From assembly GCA_027604685.1 (NCBI GenBank), contig JADHYX010000547.1:1-12084 (forward strand): a stretch of 12,084 nt of DNA, written 5' to 3'. How positions within the stretch are numbered: the first letter of the stretch is position 1; each line of letters starts with the position of its first letter. The position numbers and the translations under genes were made by a program. Shown here piece by piece: positions 1-9,689 of the stretch. The notes below the pieces were generated by a model. The model worked only from the letters and a program-made list of their open reading frames with translations. It was not told the DNA's origin and ran no database searches. This DNA is from Lobulomyces angularis. Lineage: Eukaryota; Chytridiomycota; Chytridiomycetes; Lobulomycetales; Lobulomycetaceae.

Positions 1-26
1 AAAAAAAAAAAAAAAAAAAAGCTTAC

Positions 27-3000
27 GTTCCATCCATAACAACAGGGCCGTAATCATCTAGTGTTTTTATCCAAACATCTTGAACATTTAAATTGTTTAT
101 AAATGTAAAATTTTTTTTAAAATGTAAGTTGTATTTAAACTTTTGGAATTTTTGTAATTTGTAATTAATAAAAAAGTTTAGTTTCTTTAAAGGCCAGTCA
201 ATAGGTAAAAAATCTAAAATCTCTTCTAAGGTTATCTCTGTCTTGTAGCAGGTTAAAAAATAAATAACTTGTTCAAAGTAAAAATCCCTAAGTAAAAAAA
301 TTGTGAAAAGTAAAATTTAATTTAGAAAGTATACTGGCTCATACCCGTACTCAGGTCTCAGATACAACCGTATCAGATATTTTAATAAATTTCTTCTCAT
401 ATATAATGTAGTTTGAAAACAAAATTTTTCATTAACTTTACTAAACTGAAAGTCGAATTTTTCGTCATTAAACATAATCGCGCTTTCCAGATTTTTCATA
501 TCATTTAAAACAGTGGTATCCTTTGAGCAATTTAAGTTTAAAATGTATTCTTCACATCCTAAATCGTCACCAATGTCTTTAACAAGTATCTCTAATACTT
601 TTTCATGCTCCTTTAACTATTAAAAAAAAAAAATCCAAGTTAAAATTTGCCAATAAGGCTAAATATATATATATATATTTAAAACAACCTTTTTGAATAT
701 CGCTACTTTTTCTAAACTTAAAAAATCTTCCAATCTCTTATTTATTAAATGTACATCAAAATTTGAAGTAGGGTCATACAAAAAATTAACTAATTTTAGA
801 CGTCTTACTAAAATTTGATGTGATTTTTCAGTTTCGTCTGTTAATATTGAAAAATTTTTTAACCTCGTTTTCAAAAATTTCAAAAAAGTAAAATTTTTTG
901 ACTCTTTTTTATACACTAGAGCTGGAAAAATATATAAAACAAAATTTGATAAAATGTAATACCCATGTTTATAAAATCTTTTCGTTTGGCAACACTCATT
1001 AATTCTTTTAAATAAAGAATTGCAAGTTGAGTATGCTTTTCTTCATCCTGAAAAAGATGGTTAAAAAAAAACTAAAGTAAAAAAGAAACATTACCATAAT
1101 TCCTTTTACTTCTATTATATATTCTAAAAATGGTATCAAGGAATCTTCGTTGATTGATTCAAAAAATTTTAATACTTCATTTATATCAAACTCTTGTGTT
1201 CGTTCTGTAAATATCTATTAAACAATAATTAAAATTTTAATAATTATCAGGTTTTTCTTTTACTTTCGAACCAAGAATAGGATCCAAATTTATAATAAAT
1301 TTCGAAAATTTACAAACTAAATTGAAATCATCTAATTTTTTCAAAAATTCCACAATCTCAAGTAATCCACTAAAGTCAGGATCAATTAATTCTTCAGTTG
1401 CCATCCTAAAGTGGTAAAAGTAAGAAAATAAAACAAAAATTTTATTAAACAAAGAAAATTTTTTTCTTTATTTTTTTATTTTTACCGTTTCCAAAGTTCT
1501 AGCAACTTTTCAGTTAAATTTTGTGATTTGTACAGTAAACTTAATGCATAATACCGCTAAAAAATAAAAAACCAAAAAAAAAATTAGATACAAAAAAATA
1601 GAAAAATGAAAAAAAAAAAAACCTTCTGTTTCATTAAATAAAGTTCACAAGCTTCAATATCCCCACTAAAATTGTGTCCACTAGTCAGCAAAAACGCATA
1701 TAGTTGTTTTGATTGAGAGGTCTTACAATAAAGTTGAAGGATGCAAATATCTATTTCTTCAAGTCCATCAAGTGAAAAATTGTTTGACCTGCAGTAAAGT
1801 AAATATTCAAGCAATGAATCCTTAAGGTGAAACAAAAAAAAAAAAAATTATGGTATTGTATAATTTATTTGATAATAGAAATATATTTTACTCTAGCTTC
1901 GCAGAAAAGTCTATTTTTTAATTCGTTCCTTGTAGTCTTTTTTAAATTTTTTTTTTCAATGTGTATAGTCACTAAACCAATTTCAAAAAAACTTATCAAT
2001 GAGTGTTTCAGTTTTAATTTTACCTATAGTATCAATAGTTGTATTAAAAAAGTCATAATTAAATTCTTTGAAATTAACATCTTCTAATTTTTTCTTTTCG
2101 ATTTTATTTTCCAACGTTTGAAAATTAATAAACTCGATGTCATCTTTAAATAACTTAATATAAATTAGAGGATCCAAATTAAATTTTTTGAAATATGACA
2201 AACTTTCTTGAAATAAATTTAATTCCAGCAGTTTTATTGCTGCTTTTAAATATATCTTTAAGTTTTTTAATTTCAACTTTTTGTCCTCAATTTCATTCAC
2301 AGTTTCCTTATCGAAGTTTATATCATCGTGAAATTTTACTGCTTCCTTGATTAGTCCTAAATTAAACATTTCTTCCACTTGAGTTTCTAAGCTGTTTAGC
2401 CGTAAACCTAAAACTGCGTTTTTGCAACACAAGGTAATTTTGATAAAACTTTCGGAAGCTTTATCTGCTTCCAATTTTATTGTTGATTCGAAAAAAAATA
2501 AAGATTCACCGAAATACATTGGTTGAGTATCTAGATCTGGAATTTTAATTGTTTGGAGTAGCTGCTGCGTGAAAATGGAATGAATTTGAATGAAGTTATC
2601 GTTAAGAAGTGATAAGATATAGGGATAATGATATGCTGAAAATAAGTAAAATAAAAAAAATAAAAAATACATAAATTTAAAATTATGATTATTTTACCAA
2701 CAGATTTGGGAATAGTTTCCCAATTTAAAGTTCCTCTTACAGGGTCTCCATTATCATTAATAAACATCCCAAGTCCAGTATTTTTACCATCCTTTTGGGT
2801 GTTGATAACAAAAAGAAATTCAGATTTATTTATTGATAATATTAGAGGTTTTGGTATCAAATTTTTATCAAAGTTCAGCAATTTTAAAATTTTTGAGTTG
2901 GAACTATTTAGAATACAATAATTTTGCTGAAAATCAGAAAAAAGAATTTGAAATTGAAATCGCTTCATAGTAACTACTCCGTCAGTAATTGAAATTTCTT

Positions 3001-3845
3001 TTTCAAGATGTAATGTTTCGCTTAAAGACCAATTTTGTAACATCCTTCTTTTACCAACCTAAAAAAAATTTAAGAACTGCAAAATTTTTATAAAAATATA
3101 ACTTAATTTTTTTTTTTTACAGAAAATCTTGCTGGACTGTTTATAACTTTATCAGAACAAAAGTGAGTAACACCTTTTGGTATTATTTCAATGATAAATT
3201 TTTTTTAAAAAAAAAAAAATAATTTAAAACCTTTAATAATAGGAGCATCTGTCGAGTTAAGAAATTCAAAATCTTCCATATGTACGAAATATAAAGTGAA
3301 ATCTGATTTTTAAAGTATGCAACATTTTTTTTTTAAACAATCATTTGATGAACAAAAAATTTTACCACATAAGATAATTAATTTTCCTTCCGTTGGTACG
3401 GCTAAAATAGAATCAATAGGTTTTTTTCCTAAACCTAAATATTTTTTTTGTTCAAGTTTCAATGTGTACTAAAATTTTTAGTATAAAAGGTTTAGAAAAA
3501 GAAAACTCTTATTTATAAATTTTTTTTACGTCTTGTGTTTCACTATCATATAAAATTAGATAGTGAATGAGTAACCCGTTATTGGTACCAACAAATAAAT
3601 TTTGTCCTGAAGTTATTAATTTGGAAATTAAAATACTTTATTATTTTACCACAAAGATCATTTGATTGAATAAAACATTTTGCAGCTTGGTTATTACTGA
3701 GATTGAATTGAGAAGAATTTAATGATATTTGTGACCCTAGACTAGTGTCAGGTTGAAGTGCATTCAAGTCAATGGATCTGGTTAAATTGACTAACGTAAA
3801 AGGAGAAAATAAAGTTTTGCTATCAATATTGCTATCAATATTCAT
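27..3845 (-). CDS. VPS3: VPS3/TGFBRAP1-family vesicle tethering protein (CORVET subunit), 3' end off the window
   Basis: Sixteen exons encode 978 residues before the left edge: 3845-3650, 3606-3530, 3468-3366, 3302-3231, 3173-3121, 3058-2698, 2635-2024, 1971-1892, 1820-1623, 1556-1486, 1405-1264, 1214-1095, 1047-963, 921-689, 616-345, 287-27. A TAA directly before the ATG fixes the start. The N-terminal part (about residues 51-350) reads as a CNH/citron beta-propeller, with NLFVGTNNGLLIHY, KKPIDSI and GLGMF. The middle (about 540-700) reads as the Vps39 domain 1 helical repeat, with DICILQLYC, ALSLLYKSQN, and HTQLAILYL just after. These blocks fit animal TGFBRAP1 better than VPS39. Family knowledge: Vps3 is the Rab5-binding CORVET subunit that tethers early endosomes on the way to the vacuole. 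The C-terminal CxxC zinc-binding end is not seen; a donor site at 26-21 shows at least one more exon. VPS39 is the main alternative. Confidence 0.88.
663..678. repeat. (AT)8 microsatellite
   Basis: Eight AT dinucleotides lie inside intron 14 (617-688) of the VPS3-like gene. Being intronic, length change here would not alter the protein. Confidence 0.9.
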
Positions 3846-4401
3846 TTAATATTTAAAATTAAAAAAAAAAAAAAGATGAAATTAAAAGATGGTAATTGTA
3901 TTTTTTTTTTTTTTTTCCTTAATTTTTTAAGCAACTTTTTGCATTTATTTAAAAAGAATTTTTTTTTCCAAAATAAAAAAAAGTTTCCATTAGAAAAAAT
4001 TTGAAGTTCATTTCCATGCAAATAAAAGGAAGTACATTACAACCTTTTTTTTAAAACTTAGACTGATATGGAATTTTTTTGGTTAAATGAAATATGAGCT
4101 TAGACCATTTCTCAACCAAAATCATAAGAAAAGAATCTAAATTTGTAATGGTTTTTCAAACAACTTTTTTAAGATCATTTAAATTTTTAATTCAACTACA
4201 GAAAACAAATCCAAACGAAAATAGAAACAATTTTTTTTTTTTTTTAAAGTCGATTTAGATGAAACATTTTAACACTTTGAATTATATTCTATAAAACCAT
4301 TAAAAAAATAAAAGTAAAAAAAATAAAAATTAAAAAATTATTTAAAAGAAAAATTCTAATGTGCAATAAAATATAGATTTTATTAAGTAACTTCTGAAAT
4401 T
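3846..4401. other. Intergenic region: 3' flank of the DUF4360 gene and promoter side of the VPS3-like gene
   Basis: This 556-base gap separates two genes in the same orientation. It is AT-rich with several A or T runs of 10-17 nt. I see no ORF with protein-like content on either strand and no clear TATA box close to the VPS3-like ATG. The minus-strand leader just before that ATG carries a T14 run (3861-3874). Confidence 0.7.
4379..4384 (-). promoter_or_regulatory. Candidate polyadenylation signal AATAAA
   Basis: On the minus strand AATAAA starts about 18 nt past the stop codon of the DUF4360 gene, a usual position for a eukaryotic poly(A) signal. In DNA this AT-rich the hexamer also arises by chance. 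Confidence 0.45.
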
Positions 4402-5471
4402 TTAACATTTTTTCCATTTTAATCCATAAATTTGTTTAACCTTGGTATCAACAGAATCAGTAGTGATTACACCATTCTTTCCAGGTGGAGCAAACAATCT
4501 AATTTGACTGTTGATGTTCAGATTGGCTTTGGCATTACAATCACTCCAGATTGTGGAGGTAATACCAAACTGGTCACGCAATGTATAATCTCCATTGTGT
4601 AAGTGAGTAAATGTAGTTGATTGTTTGTCTTGCTCGAGTGAACCTTGGAAATAGTAATTGGCTTGCTGTTGTGCGGTAACCCCTTGATCTAATTGAAGGA
4701 AGCCTCTGTAATCAACAGTAGCGATGGAATATTGCCAACCTTAAATAAAGATTAAATAATCAATTTATCATTTTTGTGGAATACCACAAAATAAATTTAA
4801 ATTAATTATTTACCTTGAGGAACGTTAACTTGGAAGTTCAATTGACAATTTTTTCTGTTTTCAGTAATAGCAATTCCTGGACCAATTGAAGCGACGTACT
4901 TGTCGAATAACAAAGTCATGGCTGTAGAATCTGAATTTAGATTTTGAGAAACACTACCTTTAGGACAACCGGTACCACCATAAGTAACCTTATTAAATTA
5001 ATTTAGATATATTGTTTAAATTTTTTTTTTTTTTGCATATTTACAGTTCCAAGGGTAACATTAACTGGAAGAGTAGGCGGTTGAGGTATTCCTGTTGGTT
5101 CTGGAACTGGAACTGTTTCAGTAGGTTCAGGGAAAGGATCAGAAGTTGTTGGTTCAGCAGAAGTTGTAGGTTCGACAGAAGTTGTTGGTTTTACTGTGGT
5201 TGAGGCAGCAACACTGGTGGTCGTTGTAGTTTGTGCTGGAGTAGTTGGTTCAACGGTTTGTGTGGTTGATAAAACAGTTGATTTTGAGCATTCAGAAACA
5301 GTTACCTAATAATCCAAAAAGAAATTTTTTTTTTTAGAATTTTTTTTATTTTTTTAAATTTTTTACAGTAATAGTTATTGGAGAAGCAGTTTCGGTTACA
5401 GTAACAGTTTTTTTTTCACTAATAGTTGAATTAATAATTGCCAACCCAGTCAAGACTTTAAAAAATTTCAT
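4402..5471 (-). CDS. Secreted DUF4360 protein with Thr/Pro-rich stalk
   Basis: Four exons (5471-5367, 5305-5045, 4988-4814, 4739-4402) give 292 residues. Introns of 61, 56 and 74 nt all join in frame, and an upstream in-frame TAA supports the start. Residues 1-18 (MKFFKVLTGLAIINSTIS) look like a signal peptide. Residues 36-122 form a Thr/Pro/Ser-rich stalk with EPTTS repeats, probably O-glycosylated. From residue 123 the sequence fits DUF4360, a fungal secreted domain of unknown function: GGTGCPKGSVS, then LLFDKY, ENRKNCQL, VDYRGFLQLDQGVTA, IWSDCN, and a C-terminal LKWKKC. Cysteines 130, 170, 248 and 292 are placed to form two disulfides. I see no GPI signal, because the protein ends in a charged KKC. 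Release to the wall or medium is therefore the likely fate. The domain call is strong; the biological role is unknown. Confidence 0.9.
5141..5191 (-). repeat. Three 18-nt tandem units coding EPTTSx in the stalk
   Basis: On the plus strand, AGAAGTTGTTGGTT-like units start at 5141, 5159 and 5177. They encode successive EPTTS-type hexapeptides in the stalk of the DUF4360 protein. The 18-nt period keeps frame, so unit gain or loss would only change stalk length. Confidence 0.75.
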
Positions 5472-5530
5472 TTTTTTTGTTAATTTATTTTAATTTCCAA
5501 TTTTTTTTTTATTTTTAAATAAAAGCACCA

Positions 5531-5538
5531 TATTTATA
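5531..5538 (-). promoter_or_regulatory. TATA box of the DUF4360 gene
   Basis: The minus strand reads TATAAATA 60-67 nt upstream of the ATG at 5471. It follows a slightly less AT-rich patch (TGGTGC on the other side). Consensus match and distance are good, but TATA-like strings are common in this base composition. Confidence 0.5.
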
Positions 5539-5539
5539 A

Positions 5540-6825
5540 CTTTTTTTTTTATTTATTTTTTTTTTTTTGTGTTGTTTAAAATAGGTTTAAAATGTATCTT
5601 TGTTAATTGCGGATTACATTCTTACCAACCAATAAAACTTTTTGAGTTTTTGTTTATGAATAAAAATATTTCTGAAGCACAAAAGTGTTTTTTTTTTTTT
5701 ATAGCTTGGTATTTAAAAAAAAAAAAAGTGTTGTAAAAAAGGAACAATGAAAAGCATGGAAGATTTTAGTTAAAAGAAAGTTTTCAATTTCAATATATTC
5801 TAAATGGAGTTGAAAGATTTTTTTTTTTTTTATTTTTTTTAAAAAATTATTAAACTAGATTTTTGTTAATTGTGAAAAACAGTTTGAATTATCAGCTTTC
5901 AAAACAAAAGCACAAAGAATTTAAATAAAAAAATATTTACAAAGGCGTTGTATGCGCAGTTTCGCAGTACACTGCAGCTTCTTAGTAGCACAATATTAGT
6001 TACAATCTCATATTCTTTTAAATGTTAGCTGATGTTGGTAAATTTTTATTAAAAAAGAGCTAAAAAAATTCTCTCTTGAAATTAAAAAATAAAAATAAAA
6101 GAATTACCCCAAGTTTCCATTTGTTGTATTTCTAAATTCACTTTGCAATTGATACTATGAATCTATAATACTGTATTGATAGTTCTATTGATACTAAAAT
6201 TGCTATTAATAGTTATTTTTTATTTTAAATTTGCAAAAACATGGTATTCCAAAGTTTCCTGCACATGTGTGTTACTTAAAAGCAATTTCGTTCCTTTTAT
6301 AAACAAAAAAAAGTTACACAGCAAAAGTGATGGCATTGCCTTCTTCTCACATCTAGAAATGAAACAGCTTTCTCAGATACCGGCTTTATAATGCAGCAGC
6401 ACTTCACTCTGTTGTGCCGTTTAAAGCCTTCAGTAATGTTCCAGAAATTTGTAACTTGAATCGGTATAAACTTCTTGCTGAGTTAAAACTTTTCCAAATG
6501 GGTTGTTTTCTTTAACAAGGATGTTTATTTGAAAAATGATTTGGTCCCAAGTTTGATTTTTTGGATGCATACCACTAAATATTCTAAATTACACATATCA
6601 TTGTACCATAATTTGTGACTAATTGAAAAGTAGAATTTACATTTAATGTCTCTTAAAAAATATGAGATTTAAAAAAAAAAAAAAAATTAAATTTTTTAGA
6701 GTTTACATTGATTTTCTTTACTTCTTTCCAATTTTTGCATTTAGATAAATCGAAAATGTTAAAAAGTTATATATAAAGCTATCTCAAATGTAATCAAAAA
6801 ATAAAAAAAAAATTTGCTCTACACT
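5540..6825. other. AT-rich intergenic DNA, no intact gene
   Basis: The stretch holds many A and T runs of 10-14 nt. Two patches have more balanced composition: 5940-6000 and about 6350-6510. The second is open on the plus strand for about 50 codons without an ATG, and alternative frames on both strands are also partly open. Neither gives a convincing protein. They may be the last traces of old genes or transposons. Confidence 0.5.
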
Positions 6826-6960
6826 ATGAAATCATCGACACGAAAGTCGAGGAAGCCAATATCAAGGATGTTTAATACAGAAAGTATCAAAAAACTTCTA
6901 TATACCCATAATGATGTTGATAGAACCTTAATTTTAGAGTTGGATGCCAAAACTCTTTGA
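6826..6960 (+). other. Short 44-aa ORF, basic N-terminus, possible histone-fold fragment
   Basis: An ATG ORF with composition clearly different from its AT-rich surroundings. It begins MKSSTRKSRKPISRMFN and continues SIKKLLYTHNDVDRTLILEL before a TGA. The PISR and IKKLL...DVD pattern is loosely like the first two helices of NF-YC/CHRAC1/Dpb3-type histone-fold proteins. Just past the stop, another frame reads FETTIV, where such a family would continue. If this is real it is a broken fragment or the first exon of a longer gene. No downstream exon was found. Confidence 0.3.
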
Positions 6961-7090
6961 AACCACTATAGTATAATTTAAAGAATGTAAGGTTGTTAAG
7001 TGGCATGCTTGGTTTTAACTTTATCACAAAATCAAATATTTAAATTCAGCCAGGTAGAACTGGTTTTTTTTTTGAAGGTGAAATTTTCAG

Positions 7091-7340
7091 TTGGCTTTTG
7101 GCCCTGGCTGGGCTTTTCAAAATTAAGATTCTGGCGAATTGGCTTTCTAATCAGTAACTTAACTTGGAGAGAAATTTCTTCTTCTTATCTCATTCAAAAC
7201 TATTAATTTAACTTTATTTTACTGCTGACTATCATCTTCTTTATATCGCAATTTTCTAAATGCGCTTTTGATCATTTTTTGAATAAGCCAACAACAGCCA
7301 AACTCAAAAAAAAATTGGCTCAGCGCAATTTTGGCGAGAA
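7091..7340. repeat. Cluster of TTGGC/GCCAA motifs in an AT-rich desert
   Basis: TTGGC/GGCT-type words occur at 7091-7113 (TTGGCTTTTGGCCCTGGCTG), 7139-7145, 7315-7320 and 7331-7336. The opposite orientation (AGCCAACAACAGCCAA) lies at 7286-7301. The mixed orientation suggests a degenerate inverted-repeat sequence, such as the remains of a small non-autonomous DNA transposon, but I could not define clean ends or a target duplication. Confidence 0.3.
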
Positions 7341-7510
7341 TTTTTTTTCATTAAAAGAAACATCCAAGCAAACTAAAAGCAATTGCTAATTTTTTATTTT
7401 TTTTATTTTTTTTTTTTTAACTTTTCGTTTTAAAATTAAAATTATAATTTTCAGATTTATTAAGAATAAAACTTAAATTTCGATTTTTTTATTTTTTGTT
7501 ATTTTTTATA

Positions 7511-7675
7511 ATGAATTTAACTCATCTTCAATCAAAAATTCAATACTTTACTAATAGTAATTGTAAAGGAGAAATGCATGGAGGAGGAGGTTGTTTAATA
7601 ACTCACTCATATTTTAGCAACTTGACTTCAACTCATTCAATAATAATTAAGGATTGTAATGGTTATGCACACTAA
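7511..7675 (+). other. Short 54-aa ORF resembling a beta-helix repeat scrap
   Basis: The ORF runs from ATG to TAA and contains FTNSNCKGEMHGGGGCLITH, followed by SYFSNLTSTHSIIIKDCNG. The pattern of small polar residues, a glycine run and short hydrophobic strands recalls one or two coils of a right-handed parallel beta-helix protein. Another frame after the stop (about 7705-7790) reads KNGNSSSSTIVLDLTF, which could be a continuation after a frameshift. There is no signal peptide and no clear splice partner. It is probably a pseudogene fragment, and may be chance. Confidence 0.25.
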
Positions 7676-8510
7676 ATAAACCTGCAACAATATAGTGAAG
7701 AATAAAAATGGAAACAGCAGCAGCTCAACAATTGTGCTAGATTTAACATTTAGGATTTCATTTTGGGATTCCAAACCGATCTTCATATAATTATAGCGAA
7801 AAAAAAGCGAAGTTTTTAATAATAGATTTAGTTTTTAATATGTTTATATTTAATTTCTTCATTTGATCATATATACATGTACAGTAAAAAATTGGCATTA
7901 GATTAATTTTTGAATATTTCAAAAAGAATATATATACAATGATAAAAAAAAAGAAAAAAAAGAAAAAGATGTTTTGAACCTTTTTTTTTTTTTTAGAGTG
8001 TTATTTTTCAATATTTTTGAAATTTGTTGATTTGAATTTATCAATGTGTTTTATTTTTTATTTTTTTTTGATAGTAATTATTCTAAAATGACATGTTTTA
8101 CATATTGTTAAGTCATTATTAAAAAAACTAAGATTTATTTTGGAAAAGTGTGACAATACAAAACCTAAAAATATGTTTAGGAAAAAAAAAATCTATATAT
8201 CAACTACCTTATTTGCTAGAGGATTATCACCGTATCAGTTCCACATCACTAAGTGCCTAAATCACCATTTTTTTTTTTATATCTCAAGTATGGGTTATGA
8301 TTTTCACTTTTTAACTGGTCATAATATTGAAGTAAGTTCTTAAAAAAAAAACATTGTATTCCAACCAAAAAAAATTTTTTATTATTCTATAAAAAAAAAA
8401 AAAAGATGAAAAAAATAATAATTTTTACATATAATAATAAAAAACATTAATAATAATATAATAGCAAACCAAAAATGACCCTTTCCTAAAAAAAATTGTA
8501 AAAAATCACC
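7676..8510. other. AT-rich intergenic DNA, nothing recognisable
   Basis: Mostly A/T runs with no ATG-started ORF of interest. A 67-codon open frame at 8140-8343 starts only at TTG and has no family resemblance I can see. Confidence 0.6.
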
Positions 8511-9561
8511 TACAGCGACTTGGAAATTCATCAAATTAATTTTTTGCGCAAAGGAGGGTTTGCTTGGATCCTCACTGAATCAACCCTTGTAAGAAGTCCA
8601 GTCATTTTGAGGAAATGGTGGGAAAGAAACAGGCTTAAAGTTGACCTTTCTCCAAAATTTAAAATTTCCAACTCAAAAACTAATTGAAGAGTTAAGCTAC
8701 AAATCTTAAAAAATTCAAAGGGACAGCCCAGAATATACTATTGCAGACATTAAAACCGAATTAAACAAGGTATTTAGTTCAGAAACTCTAGTTATTTCAG
8801 AAACAAAAATACAAAAATTTTTTCAATAATAACAATATTATTCAAGTTAAGTTATTGAAGAAGCCCTCTAGTTAGTAAAAATAATGAATACATAAGTTAG
8901 AATTTGCTAAAAAACATAAGGAGGCTTTAAAGAAACCGATTCAGAAACAGTTGGTCGGATGAAAACTATAGTAAGAAAGCTTAGAAAAGGTAAAGATATC
9001 CATTTTAGATGTCATCAAGTGTAGCTAAAGAAAATTTACTATCAAATCTGCAAATTCAACAAGTTGGATGGAGGTTTTGTTTTGGGGATCTTTTTAGCAT
9101 TTGGTTTAGGATCACTTGTTGCTTTAGAAGGCAACCAAAACCTATACACTTAAATAGAAACTCTTCAGGTAAACCTGTTAACTGAAATTTGGCGTCTAGA
9201 AAGATCTTCGTTGTAGATTTAGTGATTATTCAAGATAATGCCCCCTGTGATAAAACAAAATACGCCTTTTTCTCACCCAAAACAATAGTCCACCTTTGAC
9301 TTGCCTCCACAGAGTATCGATAAGAAATTATATGGGTTCTTGTGGAGAATAAGACGACAAAAAAACTTTGGAATTCCCAAGACCAAACATGATCTTATTG
9401 AACCAGTCTTCCAGATTTGGGAGGAAATCAATGAAAATTTTGTTAGATAGTTAATCTGATAGTATAAAAAATACATCAAAAGAAGTTATTAGATAAGGTG
9501 GAAAACCCAGCAGATTTTTTGCCAAAAAATTTCGTTTGACATTTTGAACTTGGTTACTGTA
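8511..9561 (+). mobile_element. Decayed Tc1/mariner-type DNA transposon (transposase pseudogene)
   Basis: Pieces of a Tc1-like DDE transposase occur in family order on the plus strand but in different frames and with stops. They are a helix-turn-helix-like part (IADIKTELNKVF, about 8741-8776), KLEFAKKHKEAL (8894-8929), GGFVLGIFLAFGLGSLVALE (about 9070-9129, matching the usual GGSVMVWG block), IIQDNAPCDKTKYAFFSPKT (9225-9284, with the second catalytic Asp at 9234-9236), LPPQSID...YGFLWRIRRQ (from 9301, matching the usual WPPQSPDLNPIEN..W block), and KEVIR.GGKPSRFF near 9490-9520. Several frameshifts and internal stops show it is dead. TACAG at 8511 and CTGTA at 9557-9561 would give TA-flanked ends about 1.05 kb apart, but their internal match is weak, so the boundaries are tentative. 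Confidence 0.8.
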
Positions 9562-9689
9562 TATTATAAAAAAAAATAAAATTAAAAATAAAGAAACTAA
9601 TATAAATATACACTACATTTTTATGGTATAAAGTTATTTTTGAAAAAAAAAAAAAATTACAAAAAAAAATAAAAAAAGAGTTAAGGAAA

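Noticed and set aside
275..284. PNLSIK in the zinc-finger protein (residues 276-281; genomic 10919-10936) as a calcineurin PxIxIT site
   Set aside because: The last position is Lys instead of a polar/acidic residue, and the finger type fits Ace2/Swi5 better than Crz1. The stated range is residue numbering of the protein.
270..345. Donor GTATAC at 334 for VPS3-like intron 15
   Set aside because: It gives a stop (TGA) four codons into the next exon; the donor at 344 (GG|GTATGA) keeps frame.
1827..2087. Plus-strand open frame of 86 codons
   Set aside because: It is antisense to VPS3-like exons 7-8 and their introns; Phe/Ile/Lys content comes from AT-rich DNA.
6350..6510. Minus-strand reading FWNITEGFKRH resembling the WKF.EGLK segment of MULE transposases
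   Set aside because: The match is a few residues only, other frames look equally coding-like, and order relative to the FLYWCH-like patch at 5939-5995 would be wrong for one element.
7000..7206. Plus-strand open frame of 68 codons
   Set aside because: It has no ATG at the stated start, no motif, and overlaps the TTGGC repeat cluster.
8140..8343. Plus-strand open frame of 67 codons
   Set aside because: It has only a TTG start, no family resemblance and AT-driven composition.
9273..9479. Minus-strand open frame of 68 codons
   Set aside because: It is antisense to the transposase relic, whose plus-strand frames carry clear Tc1 motifs.
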